A stretch of 64,000 nt of DNA from UMGS1532 sp045542355. Lineage in GTDB: Bacteria; Bacillota; Clostridia; Oscillospirales; Acutalibacteraceae. The notes under the pieces are model-generated. The model was not told the origin of the DNA. It saw nothing but the letters and a program-made list of their open reading frames with translations, and searched no databases. The stretch is from NCBI GenBank assembly GCA_045542355.1, contig JAZQKX010000013.1, positions 12,929-76,928 on the forward strand. The letters are read 5' to 3'. Below are positions 16,134 through 24,941 of the stretch, one piece after another. The stretch's first letter is position 1. Every line of letters begins with the position of its first letter. Made by a program: the position numbers and the translations under genes.

Positions 16134-17711
16134 ATGAGTTTAAAAGGTTCAAAAAAGGTTGATACTAATCGTTATGAATTAGAGGTTACTATCGACGCTG
16201 AAAGCTTTCAAAATGCAATTAGAGAGGCATACCGCAAGAACGGTAAGAAAATCAATGTTCCCGGTTTTAGAAAGGGTAAGGCTCCTCTCAGCATAATCGA
16301 AAAGTTCTACGGCGAAGAAGTTTTCTATGAAGATGCTCTCAACCTTATTTATTCCGATGCTTTGGATGCGGCTATCACCGAGGCTGGTTTAAAATTCGTT
16401 GAGGACAAGATTGACTTTGACCTTGTTTCCATCAGCAAGGCTGAGGGTGTTGAGTTTAAAGCAACTATCACCACATACCCCGAGGTTGAATTGGCTAACT
16501 ACAAGGGCTTGAAGGTTGAAAAGGTTATGCCAGTTGTTACCGACGCTGAGGTTGATGAAGAAATCGGCAGAATGGCTGACCGTAACGCTCGTGTTGTTGC
16601 TGTTGAAGACAGAGCTGCCGAGAATGGCGATATCACCACCATCGACTTTGAGGGCTTCGTTGACGGCGTTCCATTTGACGGAGGTAAGGCAGAGGGTCAT
16701 ACTCTGACTCTCGGCTCCAATCAGTTTATCCCTGGATTTGAAGATCAGATTATTGGTCACAATGTTGGCGACGAATTTGATGTTAATGTTGAGTTCCCCG
16801 CAGAGTATCATGCAGAGAATCTTGCCGGTAAACCCGCTGTATTCAAGGTTAAGCTCCATGAAATCAAGAAACGTGAGCTTCCCGAAATCGACGACGAGTT
16901 TGCAAAGGATGTAAGTGAATTTGATACACTTGCTGACTTAAAGGCCGATTTAAAAGCCAAGACTCTTGAGAGAAAAACCGCTACTGCCGACGAACAGGTT
17001 GAAAACGATCTTATCGATCAGCTTATCGACGGAATGAAGGCAGAAATCCCCGAGGCTATGTTTGAGCGCAGAGTTGATGAAAGCCTCCGCGATTTTGACT
17101 ACAGACTCCAGTCCCAGGGTATGAACCTTGAAACCTATATGAAATATATGGGCGGAGCAAGTATTGAAGATTTCAGAAGCAATTTCCGTCCTCAGGCAGA
17201 GCGTTCTGTTAAGGTTAGACTTGCTCTTGAGAAAATTGTCGAGCTTGAAAACATCGTTCCTAACGAGGAAGATATTAACGCTGAGTTCGACAAACTTGCT
17301 AAGCAGTACAACATGGAAGCCGATAAGATTAAGGCTATGATTCCTGAATCTGAATTGGTTAAGGATATTGCTGTTTCTAAGGCTATTGCTCTTGTTAAAG
17401 ACAGCGCAGAGATAAAGGAAGTTGAGAAGAAGTCTGAGACCGCAGCTAAGAAGCCTGCCGCTAAGAAAACAGCTTCTAAATCTACTGCTTCTAAATCCAC
17501 CGCTACCAAGTCTACAACCACAAAGAAGTCTACTTCTACTGCTAAGAAGACTGCTGAGGGTGAAACCGCCGCTAAGAAGCCTGCTGCTGAGAAGACAACT
17601 TCTACAACTAAGAAAGCTGCTGACGGTGAGAAAAAACCTGCTGCTAAGAAGACTACAACCACCAAGAAAACTACAACTAAAAAGGCAACTGAAGAAAATA
17701 AAGCTGAATAA
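16134..17711 (+). CDS. tig: Trigger factor with a Lys/Ala/Thr-rich tail
   Basis: Trigger factor binds the ribosome exit and shelters nascent chains. The ribosome-binding signature 'VPGFRKGKAP' is at about residues 43-52. The FKBP-type prolyl isomerase domain spans about 160-245 ('DFEGFVDGVPFDGG', 'IPGFEDQIIGH'), and the C-terminal chaperone arms follow to about 425. Unlike the standard ~430-residue protein it carries a further 97 residues, from 429 to 525, made almost only of K, A, T, S and P ('AAKKPAAKKTASKS' style), resembling a histone H1 tail. ATG 16134 has GGAGG upstream. It is followed by clpP and clpX, the usual neighbours. Confidence 0.94.
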   Translation: MSLKGSKKVDTNRYELEVTIDAESFQNAIREAYRKNGKKINVPGFRKGKAPLSIIEKFYGEEVFYEDALNLIYSDALDAAITEAGLKFVEDKIDFDLVSISKAEGVEFKATITTYPEVELANYKGLKVEKVMPVVTDAEVDEEIGRMADRNARVVAVEDRAAENGDITTIDFEGFVDGVPFDGGKAEGHTLTLGSNQFIPGFEDQIIGHNVGDEFDVNVEFPAEYHAENLAGKPAVFKVKLHEIKKRELPEIDDEFAKDVSEFDTLADLKADLKAKTLERKTATADEQVENDLIDQLIDGMKAEIPEAMFERRVDESLRDFDYRLQSQGMNLETYMKYMGGASIEDFRSNFRPQAERSVKVRLALEKIVELENIVPNEEDINAEFDKLAKQYNMEADKIKAMIPESELVKDIAVSKAIALVKDSAEIKEVEKKSETAAKKPAAKKTASKSTASKSTATKSTTTKKSTSTAKKTAEGETAAKKPAAEKTTSTTKKAADGEKKPAAKKTTTTKKTTTKKATEENKAE

Positions 17712-17768
17712 TTGATTATAATTAATCAAATTTGTTCATAATTATTTCTGCAAAGGGAGGTAACCGAC

Positions 17769-18356
17769 ATGGATATGAATTTAGTACCTTATGTTTTAGA
17801 GCAGACAAGTCGCGGAGAACGCTCTTATGATATCTTTTCCCGTCTTCTTAACGACCGTATCATCATGCTTTACGATCAGGTGGACAACGCATCAGCAAGC
17901 ATCATAATAGCTCAGCTTCTGTATCTTGAGAGTCAGGATCCTGAAAAAGATATATCTTTCTATATCAATAGCCCTGGTGGCTCTGTGTCTGCAGGTATGG
18001 CTATCTATGACACAATGAACTACATCAAGTGTGATGTTAGCACAATTTGCATGGGCATGGCAGCAAGTATGGGCGCATTCTTACTTGCCGCTGGAGCTAA
18101 GGGCAAACGTTATGCCTTACCTAACAGTGAAATTATGATACATCAGCCTTTGGGTTCGGCAGAGGGTCAGGCAACCGACATACTGATTCATGCTAACCAT
18201 ATTAAGCATATTCGTGAGAATATCAACAACATTCTTGCAGATGCTACAGGTAAGCCCATCGAGGTTATCCAGCGTGACACCGAGCGTGATAATTTTATGA
18301 CAGCTAAGGAAGCCGCAGATTACGGTCTTATCGATAAGGTTATTACTTCAAGATAA
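17769..18356 (+). CDS. clpP: ATP-dependent Clp protease proteolytic subunit ClpP
   Basis: ClpP forms the barrel-shaped serine protease that works with ClpX or ClpC. The catalytic triad is Ser100 ('GMAASMGA'), His125 ('IMIHQPLG') and Asp174 ('RDTERDNFM'). The chain is 195 residues, standard for the family. ATG 17769 follows GGGAGG with eight bases between; ATG 17775 is also in frame. A hairpin separates it from clpX. Confidence 0.97.
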   Translation: MDMNLVPYVLEQTSRGERSYDIFSRLLNDRIIMLYDQVDNASASIIIAQLLYLESQDPEKDISFYINSPGGSVSAGMAIYDTMNYIKCDVSTICMGMAASMGAFLLAAGAKGKRYALPNSEIMIHQPLGSAEGQATDILIHANHIKHIRENINNILADATGKPIEVIQRDTERDNFMTAKEAADYGLIDKVITSR

Positions 18357-18361
18357 CTTTT

Positions 18362-18397
18362 AAGGTAGTCAAGTCTTTAGGCTTGACTACCTTGTTT
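18362..18397 (+). terminator. Hairpin between clpP and clpX
   Basis: AAGGTAGTCAAG and CTTGACTACCTT form a perfect 12-pair stem with an 8-base loop, followed by GTTT. The short T-run suggests partial termination and so more clpP than clpX mRNA. Confidence 0.65.
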
Positions 18398-18417
18398 ATG
18401 TAATGGAGGATTTTGTT

Positions 18418-19671
18418 TTGACAACAAATGATAATAACAATATAAAGTGTTCCTTTTGCGGTAAACCGCAGGATGAGGTCAATCGCCTTATAGCCGGTAA
18501 CGGTGTGTATATTTGTGATGAATGCATAGATGTTTGTCACTCACTTATGGGTGAAGAGTATTTAGAACCTGTGGCAACCCAAAAGAATTCCTCTGAGAAT
18601 CTTCTTATACCCACTCCAATGGAGATTAAGAAACATCTGGACGAATATGTTATTGGTCAGGATGCTGCAAAAACCACTCTTTCGGTTGCTGTTTATAACC
18701 ATTATAAGAGAATAGGCAATAATGTTGAGGATATTGAATTAGGCAAGAGCAACGTTTTAATGTTAGGACCTACAGGTGTTGGAAAAACTCTGTTAGCACA
18801 AACATTGGCTAAATTTATAGATGTGCCTATAGCAATTACCGACGCTACAACTCTTACTGAGGCTGGATATGTTGGTGAAGATGTAGAGAACATTCTTTTG
18901 AGACTTATTCAAGCCGCCGATTATGATGTTGAACGTGCTGAGCGTGGCATAATTTATGTTGATGAAATTGATAAGATTTCCCGCAAATCTGAAAATTCTT
19001 CTATAACCCGCGATGTAAGCGGCGAGGGAGTTCAACAAGCTCTCCTTAAAATATTGGAGGGCACGGTTTCTAATGTTCCTCCTCAGGGCGGAAGAAAACA
19101 TCCTCAACAGGAATTCATCCAGATAGACACATCGAATATTTTGTTTATTTGTGCTGGTGCTTTTGATGGTCTTGAAAAAATCATTGAAAAGCGCATGGGC
19201 TCCGGTAGTATAGGTTTTGGAGCTGAGATTGTCTCAAAGAAAGAATTAGAGACAGAGGAACTTCTTAAAAAAGCCGATCATCAGGATTTGGTTAAGTTTG
19301 GACTCATTCCCGAGCTTGTAGGCAGATTACCAGTTGTTACGGTCTTGGAAAACATGAGCGTAGAATCTTTAAAGAGAATTATGGTTGAGCCCAAAAACTC
19401 TTTAATAAAGCAGTATCAGGCTTTGTTCAGATTAGACGGAGTAGAGCTTACCTTTGATGACGATGCCTTGTTGGAAATTGCTCAGCAGACCATCGAAAGA
19501 AAAACAGGCGCAAGAGGACTTCGCTCTGTGTTGGAAAAGGTTCTCAATCCTTTGATGTTTACTGTGCCGTCAGATAAAACAATAACTGCTATTAATATCA
19601 CAAAAGCTGCAGTTTTTGGGGATGACCCGCAAATCACCAAGGGTGATACAGCAAAAGCAATTAATGCATAA
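18418..19671 (+). CDS. clpX: ATP-dependent Clp protease ATP-binding subunit ClpX
   Basis: ClpX unfolds substrates and feeds them to ClpP. The N-terminal zinc-binding domain has 'CSFCGK' and 'CDECIDVC' (Cys11, Cys14 and two more). The AAA+ module shows Walker A 'GPTGVGKT', Walker B 'IIYVDEIDKI', and the ClpP-contact loop 'IGFGAEI'. TTG 18418 is the likely start: GGAGGA at 18405-18410 lies seven bases before it, while ATG 18403 overlaps that ribosome site. This gives 417 residues, the family length. Confidence 0.96.
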   Translation: MTTNDNNNIKCSFCGKPQDEVNRLIAGNGVYICDECIDVCHSLMGEEYLEPVATQKNSSENLLIPTPMEIKKHLDEYVIGQDAAKTTLSVAVYNHYKRIGNNVEDIELGKSNVLMLGPTGVGKTLLAQTLAKFIDVPIAITDATTLTEAGYVGEDVENILLRLIQAADYDVERAERGIIYVDEIDKISRKSENSSITRDVSGEGVQQALLKILEGTVSNVPPQGGRKHPQQEFIQIDTSNILFICAGAFDGLEKIIEKRMGSGSIGFGAEIVSKKELETEELLKKADHQDLVKFGLIPELVGRLPVVTVLENMSVESLKRIMVEPKNSLIKQYQALFRLDGVELTFDDDALLEIAQQTIERKTGARGLRSVLEKVLNPLMFTVPSDKTITAINITKAAVFGDDPQITKGDTAKAINA

Positions 19672-19675
19672 ATTA

Positions 19676-19716
19676 AAGGTGTTAAGTTATTGTAAGTAAC
19701 TTAACACCTTAATTAT
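19676..19716. terminator. Shared terminator between clpX and glnN
   Basis: AAGGTGTTAAGTTA and TAACTTAACACCTT form a perfect 14-pair stem with a 7-base loop, flanked by A/T-rich sequence on both sides. It can serve both converging genes. Confidence 0.8.
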
Positions 19717-19717
19717 T

Positions 19718-21802
19718 TTAGTTAACGCTGTAAAGCATTTCAGCATAGGTGGGAACAGGCCACAAATCAGCGGGCATGGTTTTTTCTAATAAGTCTACAA
19801 TCTCACGAAGTTTATTCATATTTCCAAGGAGATGGTCTTTATAATATGTACCTCTCTCTGCGGTACCCGTAACTGTTAAACGTTTTTCGGTAGCAGACTC
19901 TAATTCTTGGATACGATTATAAATCAAATCTGTATACTCTGCAACCTTCTCTAAAATATCTCTTTCTGTATTAGTTGGAAGCCCCGCAGTGGTTTTACTG
20001 TTGATTAAATCAGCAAGTCTCTTTTGATATTTCATGGCGGAGGGCAGAATTTCCCGACTTACCATTGAGCACATTGTCAGGGATTCGATACCAATAATCT
20101 GACAGTAATTCTGCATGAAGATTTCATATCTTGCATGCATCTCGTTTTCAGAATATACACCGTGTCTTTTAAACACTTCGATGTTTTTAGCATTGAGCAT
20201 GGTTGAGAGTGCATCGGGTGTAGTTCTCAGATTGTGTAATCCACGTTTTTCGGCTTCAATTTCCCATTCCTTTGAATAACCGTTTCCGTTGAATATTATG
20301 CGCTTATGCTGTGCGTAGGTTTCGCCAATAAGCTTAAATGCAGCAGAGTTAATATCCTCAGCATCCTTTAATTTTTCGTAGAAGCCGTCTAAAGTATCGG
20401 CAACTATTGTGTTGAGAGCGGTGTTACAGTTGCCGATAGAAGCAGAGGAGCCTAACATTCTGAATTCAAACTTATTGCCTGTGAATGCAAAGGGCGATGT
20501 TCTGTTTCGATCGCTTGTATCCTGCATGAATTTTGGAATTTGCTTAGCTCCTAAGTCAATCATGTTCTGCTTGTGAGCATGATATTCCTTACCACTGGCT
20601 ATATCCTCAAGGATTTCGTTGATATCATCGCCTAAATACATAGAGAGAATAGCAGGAGGAGCTTCATATCCGCCGAGTCGCTGGTCGTTTCCTGCACTGG
20701 CTATTGACACACGAAGTATATCCTGATAGTCATCAACTGCCTTAATAACCGCTGTCAGGAAAAGCAGGAATATTACATTATTCTCGGGGTTTTTACCTGG
20801 TTTTAATAGATTGATTCCGTTTTTAGTAGTTAGTGACCAGTTGTTGTGCTTACCGCTACCATTTACACCTGCAAAGGGTTTTTCGTGCAAAAGGCAAACG
20901 AGACCATGTCGGTCAGCAACCTTTTTCATTATCTCCATCGCGAGCTGATTATGGTCGGTTGCAACATTGGCTGTAGAATATACTGGAGCCATCTCGTGCT
21001 GAGCGGGCGCAGCTTCGTTGTGCTTGGTTTTAGAGTTGACACCAAGCTTCCAGAGTTCTTGATCAAGGTCATGCATAAACTCGCTGATGCGTGGTTTTAT
21101 CTGGCCGTAATACTGGTCATTAAGTTCCTGACCTTTAGGGGGTTTTGCACCGAACAGAGTTCGTCCTGTATATATGAGGTCTTCGCGTTTTAGATATATA
21201 TCCTTATCTATCAAGAAATACTCCTGCTCGGCACCTACATGTGAAATTACCTTTTTCACATCATCGTGCCCAAAAAGTTTAAGTATTCGACGGGAGGATT
21301 TATCTATAACCTGCATTGAACGGAGCAGGGGAGTTTTGTTGTCGAGTGCTTCACCGCCGTATGAGCAGAAAGCTGTGGGGATATATAATGAGCCGTCCTT
21401 TACAAATGCAAAGGAGGAGGGGTCCCATGCTGTATATCCGCGGGCTTCAAAGGTGGCTCTTATACCGCCACTGGGGAAACTGGAAGCATCGGATTCTCCG
21501 CGCACCAGCTCCTTGCCCGAAAATTCCATTATTATGTTGCCTTTTCCATCAGGGGAAATGAAGCTGTCGTGTTTTTCGGCCGTAATGCCCGTCATAGGCT
21601 GAAACCAGTGAGTGTAGTGGGTTGCACCAAGCTCGATTGCCCATTCTTTCATTGCATTAGCTATTTCATTTGCTACCTCTAATTCCAGAGGAGCGCCTGT
21701 CTTTATGGTAGAATGCAAAGCATCGTAAATACGACTGGGAAGCCTGTGCTTCATAACTCTTTTATTAAAAACTTGGCATCCAAACAGTTCTGGTAGATTC
21801 AT
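19718..21802 (-). CDS. glnN: Glutamine synthetase type III (GlnN)
   Basis: GSIII makes glutamine from glutamate, ammonia and ATP. At 694 residues it is far longer than type I enzymes and matches the GSIII family. Signature stretches include 'THWFQPMTG', 'FPSGGIRATFEARGYTAWDP', 'GAEQEYFLI', 'KHNEAAPAQHEMAPV' and 'NGSGKHNNWSL', which hold the glutamate, ammonium and metal ligands. ATG 21802 has AAAGGAG upstream, and a consensus promoter lies 40-70 bases before it. No regulator gene is adjacent. It faces clpX across a shared terminator. Confidence 0.96.
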   Translation of the reverse strand: MNLPELFGCQVFNKRVMKHRLPSRIYDALHSTIKTGAPLELEVANEIANAMKEWAIELGATHYTHWFQPMTGITAEKHDSFISPDGKGNIIMEFSGKELVRGESDASSFPSGGIRATFEARGYTAWDPSSFAFVKDGSLYIPTAFCSYGGEALDNKTPLLRSMQVIDKSSRRILKLFGHDDVKKVISHVGAEQEYFLIDKDIYLKREDLIYTGRTLFGAKPPKGQELNDQYYGQIKPRISEFMHDLDQELWKLGVNSKTKHNEAAPAQHEMAPVYSTANVATDHNQLAMEIMKKVADRHGLVCLLHEKPFAGVNGSGKHNNWSLTTKNGINLLKPGKNPENNVIFLLFLTAVIKAVDDYQDILRVSIASAGNDQRLGGYEAPPAILSMYLGDDINEILEDIASGKEYHAHKQNMIDLGAKQIPKFMQDTSDRNRTSPFAFTGNKFEFRMLGSSASIGNCNTALNTIVADTLDGFYEKLKDAEDINSAAFKLIGETYAQHKRIIFNGNGYSKEWEIEAEKRGLHNLRTTPDALSTMLNAKNIEVFKRHGVYSENEMHARYEIFMQNYCQIIGIESLTMCSMVSREILPSAMKYQKRLADLINSKTTAGLPTNTERDILEKVAEYTDLIYNRIQELESATEKRLTVTGTAERGTYYKDHLLGNMNKLREIVDLLEKTMPADLWPVPTYAEMLYSVN

Positions 21803-21843
21803 AATTACTCCTTTAAATTAAAATTTTGCTAATATATAGGTAC

Positions 21844-21871
21844 ATTATACCATAAGATTTTCTGGTGTCAA
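21844..21871 (-). promoter_or_regulatory. Sigma-A promoter of glnN
   Basis: On the minus strand TTGACA (21871-21866) and TATAAT (21849-21844) are 16 bases apart. The remaining divergent region up to 22023 is A/T-rich; it holds a short hairpin AAAACAC/GTGTTTT near 21950 and nothing else clear. Confidence 0.8.
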
Positions 21872-22023
21872 ATTGCATGAATTAATATTATTAAGTTGCT
21901 GTTTTAAGATCTTTAATTATTTGCCCATACAACTTAAAATTATTAATAAAACACGGTGTGTTTTTAAGAAAAGAATGAAAATCTCTATAAATTGAAATAT
22001 TTTCAAGTGTCAAGTATTTTTAC

Positions 22024-22052
22024 TTGACAGGTAAGAAAATATGTGATATAAT
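22024..22052 (+). promoter_or_regulatory. Sigma-A promoter of the ylxM-ffh operon
   Basis: Perfect TTGACA at 22024-22029 and TATAAT at 22047-22052, spacer 17, extended -10 TG. It is the strongest promoter match in the window. Confidence 0.9.
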
Positions 22053-22075
22053 TACATACGTTGAGGTGTGTAACT

Positions 22076-22405
22076 ATGCCCAAAAATTTGAATTATTCAA
22101 TTTTGCTTGATTACTACGGCGCTCTATTAACCGATAAACAGCGCGAAACCTTAGAGTATTACTACAATGAAGATTTGTCTCTTTCCGAAATTTCTGAAAT
22201 TGTTGGGACTTCTCGACAGGGAGTAATGGATTTAATCAAGCGTTCCGAACAACAGTTGAATTCTTTTGAAATGAAGTTAGGCTTGATGGAAAAGTTTAAG
22301 AGCATCAATTTTGCCATTGATATAATTAGTGAAGTTATCGATAAAATCTCTGATGTTGAACTTAAAAACGAACTTCAAGGCGCTTTAAACAAATTATCAT
22401 ACTAA
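22076..22405 (+). CDS. ylxM: YlxM family DNA-binding protein (UPF0122)
   Basis: A 109-residue helix-turn-helix protein with 'LLTDKQRETLEYYYNEDLSL' (shortened) and 'EISEIVGTSRQGVMDLIKR', a sigma-70 region 4-like motif. YlxM is encoded next to ffh in Firmicutes and Mycoplasma and is thought to assist the signal recognition particle; in streptococci it stimulates Ffh GTPase. ATG 22076 follows GAGGTG with seven bases. It ends 16 bases before ffh. Confidence 0.92.
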   Translation: MPKNLNYSILLDYYGALLTDKQRETLEYYYNEDLSLSEISEIVGTSRQGVMDLIKRSEQQLNSFEMKLGLMEKFKSINFAIDIISEVIDKISDVELKNELQGALNKLSY

Positions 22406-22421
22406 GAAAAGGAGTGTAGAC

Positions 22422-23795
22422 GTGGCTTTCGATAATTTATCCGAAAAATTAAATGGCGTATTCAAGCGTTTACGCTCTAAAGGAAAATTAACTGAAAAAG
22501 ACGTTAACGAAGCCATGCGGGAAGTACGTCTCGCACTTCTGGAGGCTGACGTAAACTATAAAGTAGCCAAAGATTTTACCAAAACCGTCACCGAAAAATG
22601 TATTGGTGAAAAGGTTATGGAAAGCCTAACTGCTCCTCAGATGGTTGTTAAAATCGTCCGTGATGAACTTACCGCACTAATGGGTGGAGAACAGGTTAGA
22701 CTTAACACCGCATCTCGTATACCTACCGTAATCATGATGTGTGGTTTGCAAGGTTCCGGTAAGACCACACACAGCGCCAAACTTGCTAAACTCCTTAAGA
22801 AGCAAGGACACAGACCTATGCTGGTTGCTTGTGATATTTATAGACCTGCAGCTATTGAGCAGTTGAAGGTCGTTGGCGCATCGGTAGAGGTTCCTGTTTT
22901 TGAAAAGGGAACTCAGAAGCCTGAAATAACCGCAGTTGAAGCAGTAAAACATGCCAGAGATTACGGAAACGATTTTGTTATTCTTGATACTGCAGGCCGT
23001 CTTCACATTGACGATGAGCTCATGGCTGAGCTTGTTCGCATTAAGGATGCGGTAGAGGTTAATGAAATCCTGCTGGTAGTTGATTCAATGGTCGGACAGG
23101 ATGCGGTTAACATCGCGAAATCCTTTAATGATTTATTGGAGATTTCGGGTGTTATCCTCACTAAGTTAGATGGCGATACCCGAGGCGGCGCCGCCCTTTC
23201 TGTTAGAGCTGTCACAGGTAAGCCTATTAAATATGTCGGAACAGGTGAAAAGATGGAATGTCTTGAAGAGTTCCATCCCGACAGAATGACGTCCAGAATT
23301 CTTGGCATGGGTGATATGCTTTCTCTTATCGAAAGAGTTGAAGACCAGCTTGACGAAAAGAAAGCTCTTGAAGCCGCCAAGAAATTAGAGGAAAATAAGT
23401 TTGATTTAGACGATTTGCTGGAGCAATTTCAACAAATTAAAAAGCTTGGCTCCATTAAGCAGATTATGTCTATGCTTCCCGGTGTTAGCAATCAGATTAA
23501 AGATGCGGATATAGATGAAAAGGCATTCACCCGGATTGAGTCAATAATCTACTCTATGACCAAAAAGGAAAGAAGAAAGCCCGACATCTTAAACGCATCC
23601 CGTAAAAAGAGAATTGCCGCAGGCTCAGGCACTTCGGTTGAGGAAATCAACAAACTGCTCCGTCAATACGAGCAGATGCGCAAAATGTTCAAGCAGATGA
23701 ACACTAAGGGCACTAAGAGTTCCAAAGCAATGCGCAGAATGATGGGTAATATGAACGGCTTCGGCGGCGGTATGCCCCCAGGTTTTCCCATGTAA
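22422..23795 (+). CDS. ffh: Signal recognition particle protein Ffh (SRP54)
   Basis: Ffh binds signal sequences of nascent membrane proteins and 4.5S/6S-type SRP RNA. It has the N domain, then the G domain with 'GLQGSGKTTHSAKLA' (about residues 107-121), 'DTAGRLHID' and 'TKLDGDTRGGAA', then the methionine-rich M domain ending in 'MRRMMGNMNGFGGGMPPGFP'. The start is GTG 22422. Length, 457 residues, is normal. It lies second in the ylxM-ffh-rpsP-khpA-rimM-trmD series. Confidence 0.96.
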   Translation: MAFDNLSEKLNGVFKRLRSKGKLTEKDVNEAMREVRLALLEADVNYKVAKDFTKTVTEKCIGEKVMESLTAPQMVVKIVRDELTALMGGEQVRLNTASRIPTVIMMCGLQGSGKTTHSAKLAKLLKKQGHRPMLVACDIYRPAAIEQLKVVGASVEVPVFEKGTQKPEITAVEAVKHARDYGNDFVILDTAGRLHIDDELMAELVRIKDAVEVNEILLVVDSMVGQDAVNIAKSFNDLLEISGVILTKLDGDTRGGAALSVRAVTGKPIKYVGTGEKMECLEEFHPDRMTSRILGMGDMLSLIERVEDQLDEKKALEAAKKLEENKFDLDDLLEQFQQIKKLGSIKQIMSMLPGVSNQIKDADIDEKAFTRIESIIYSMTKKERRKPDILNASRKKRIAAGSGTSVEEINKLLRQYEQMRKMFKQMNTKGTKSSKAMRRMMGNMNGFGGGMPPGFPM

Positions 23796-23859
23796 CTTTA
23801 GTTTCTGAACAGTAATCTGTTTTTGAATATTAATATTAAATATACAGGAGGTGTTACGA

Positions 23860-24102
23860 ATGGCAGTTAAAATCAGACTTCGTCGTCTTGGCGCAAAGAA
23901 AGCTCCTTTCTACCGTGTAGTTGTTGCTGACTCTCGCTTCCCTCGTGACGGTCGTTTTATCGAAGAAATCGGTTACTACGATCCCACTAAGGAACCTGCA
24001 GTTGTTAAAATCGATGGTGAAAAAGCTAAGAAATGGATCGCTAACGGCGCACAGCCCACAGATACCGTTAAGGCACTTTTGAAAAAAGACGGTGTTATGT
24101 AA
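23860..24102 (+). CDS. rpsP: 30S ribosomal protein S16
   Basis: S16 helps assemble the 30S subunit. The 80 residues show 'AVKIRLRRLGAKKAPFYRVV', 'DSRFPRDGRFIEEIGYYDP' and 'GAQPTDTVKALLKK'. ATG 23860 lies after AGGAGGTG at 23846-23853; an in-frame extension to 23851 would overlap it. Next come khpA and rimM. Confidence 0.97.
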   Translation: MAVKIRLRRLGAKKAPFYRVVVADSRFPRDGRFIEEIGYYDPTKEPAVVKIDGEKAKKWIANGAQPTDTVKALLKKDGVM

Positions 24103-24120
24103 ACACGGAGGTATTTTATT

Positions 24121-24354
24121 ATGACCGAATTATTAATCGCAATCGCTCAGGGTCTTGTTGAAGCTCCTGATGCAGTAGAAGTAACTGTTGACGAGCCCAA
24201 TGAAGAGGATGTAATTGTTTTCCATCTTCATGTTGCCGAAAACGACATGGGCCGTGTAATCGGTAAGCAGGGTAGAATTGCTAAGTCTATCCGCACAGTT
24301 ATGCGTGCAGCAGCCAGCCGCGACGGCAAAAAGGTTGCTGTTGAAATCGACTAA
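24121..24354 (+). CDS. khpA: KH-domain RNA-binding protein KhpA (YlqC)
   Basis: A 77-residue single KH domain with the GxxG loop in 'RVIGKQGRIAKSIR'. KhpA proteins bind RNA, often together with KhpB, and influence cell division and envelope in Gram-positives. Position between rpsP and rimM is conserved in Firmicutes. A good GGAG lies before ATG 24121. A terminator follows. Confidence 0.93.
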   Translation: MTELLIAIAQGLVEAPDAVEVTVDEPNEEDVIVFHLHVAENDMGRVIGKQGRIAKSIRTVMRAAASRDGKKVAVEID

Positions 24355-24378
24355 TTTAAGATTGCCGTTTGGCAAATA

Positions 24379-24417
24379 ATATAAGCGGCCGAAATGTAAA
24401 CGGTCGCTTATATTTTT
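24379..24417 (+). terminator. Terminator between khpA and rimM
   Basis: ATATAAGCGGCCG and CGGTCGCTTATAT form a 13-pair stem with one G-T pair, loop of nine bases, then TTTTT. It sits inside the operon, so it probably attenuates rimM and trmD expression. Confidence 0.8.
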
Positions 24418-24428
24418 AGGTGATAAAT

Positions 24429-24941
24429 ATGATAAAAGAATTTATTGAATGTGGACAGATCGTTGCTACTCACGGCGTTCGCGGTGAGGTGAAGGTGAAT
24501 CCCTGGTGTGATTCGCCTAAGTTCTTGTTGCAATTTAAGAAATTTTATATAGATAAATTAGGCGATAAAGAGTTGAATGTACAAGCTTCAAGGGTTGCAA
24601 ATAATGTTGTATTAATGAAACTTAAAGATGTTGCAACCGTTGAGGAGGCCATGAAATTTAAAAACACTGTTATTTATATAAAACGCGAGGATGCAGATAT
24701 AGGTGATAGATATTTCATTCAGGAGCTTATAGGCTGTACCGTTTATCATCATGAAACCAACGAAATACTTGGTAAAATCACAAATGTTACACAACTTCCC
24801 GCAAATGATATATGGCATATTGTTAAAGATGGCAAAGAATATCTTCTTCCTGCTATCGAGCAGGTTATAGTAAGTGTTAATGTTGCCGAGGAAAAGGCAT
24901 TTATAAACCCCTTGAAAGGTATTTTTGACAATGAGGATTGA
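24429..24941 (+). CDS. rimM: 16S rRNA processing protein RimM
   Basis: RimM acts in maturation of the 30S head and binds S19. The N-terminal beta-barrel begins 'ECGQIVATHGVRGEVKV'; the PRC-barrel half has 'LIGCTVYHHE' and 'LPANDIWHIV', ending 'LKGIFD'. ATG 24429 with AGGTGA five bases upstream gives 170 residues. It overlaps trmD by 11 bases. Confidence 0.94.
   Translation: MIKEFIECGQIVATHGVRGEVKVNPWCDSPKFLLQFKKFYIDKLGDKELNVQASRVANNVVLMKLKDVATVEEAMKFKNTVIYIKREDADIGDRYFIQELIGCTVYHHETNEILGKITNVTQLPANDIWHIVKDGKEYLLPAIEQVIVSVNVAEEKAFINPLKGIFDNED

Noticed and set aside
16950..17729. Minus-strand frames rich in Ser, Leu and Cys, or Val and Ala, opposite the end of tig
   Set aside because: They are shadows of the repetitive Lys/Ala/Thr tail codons.
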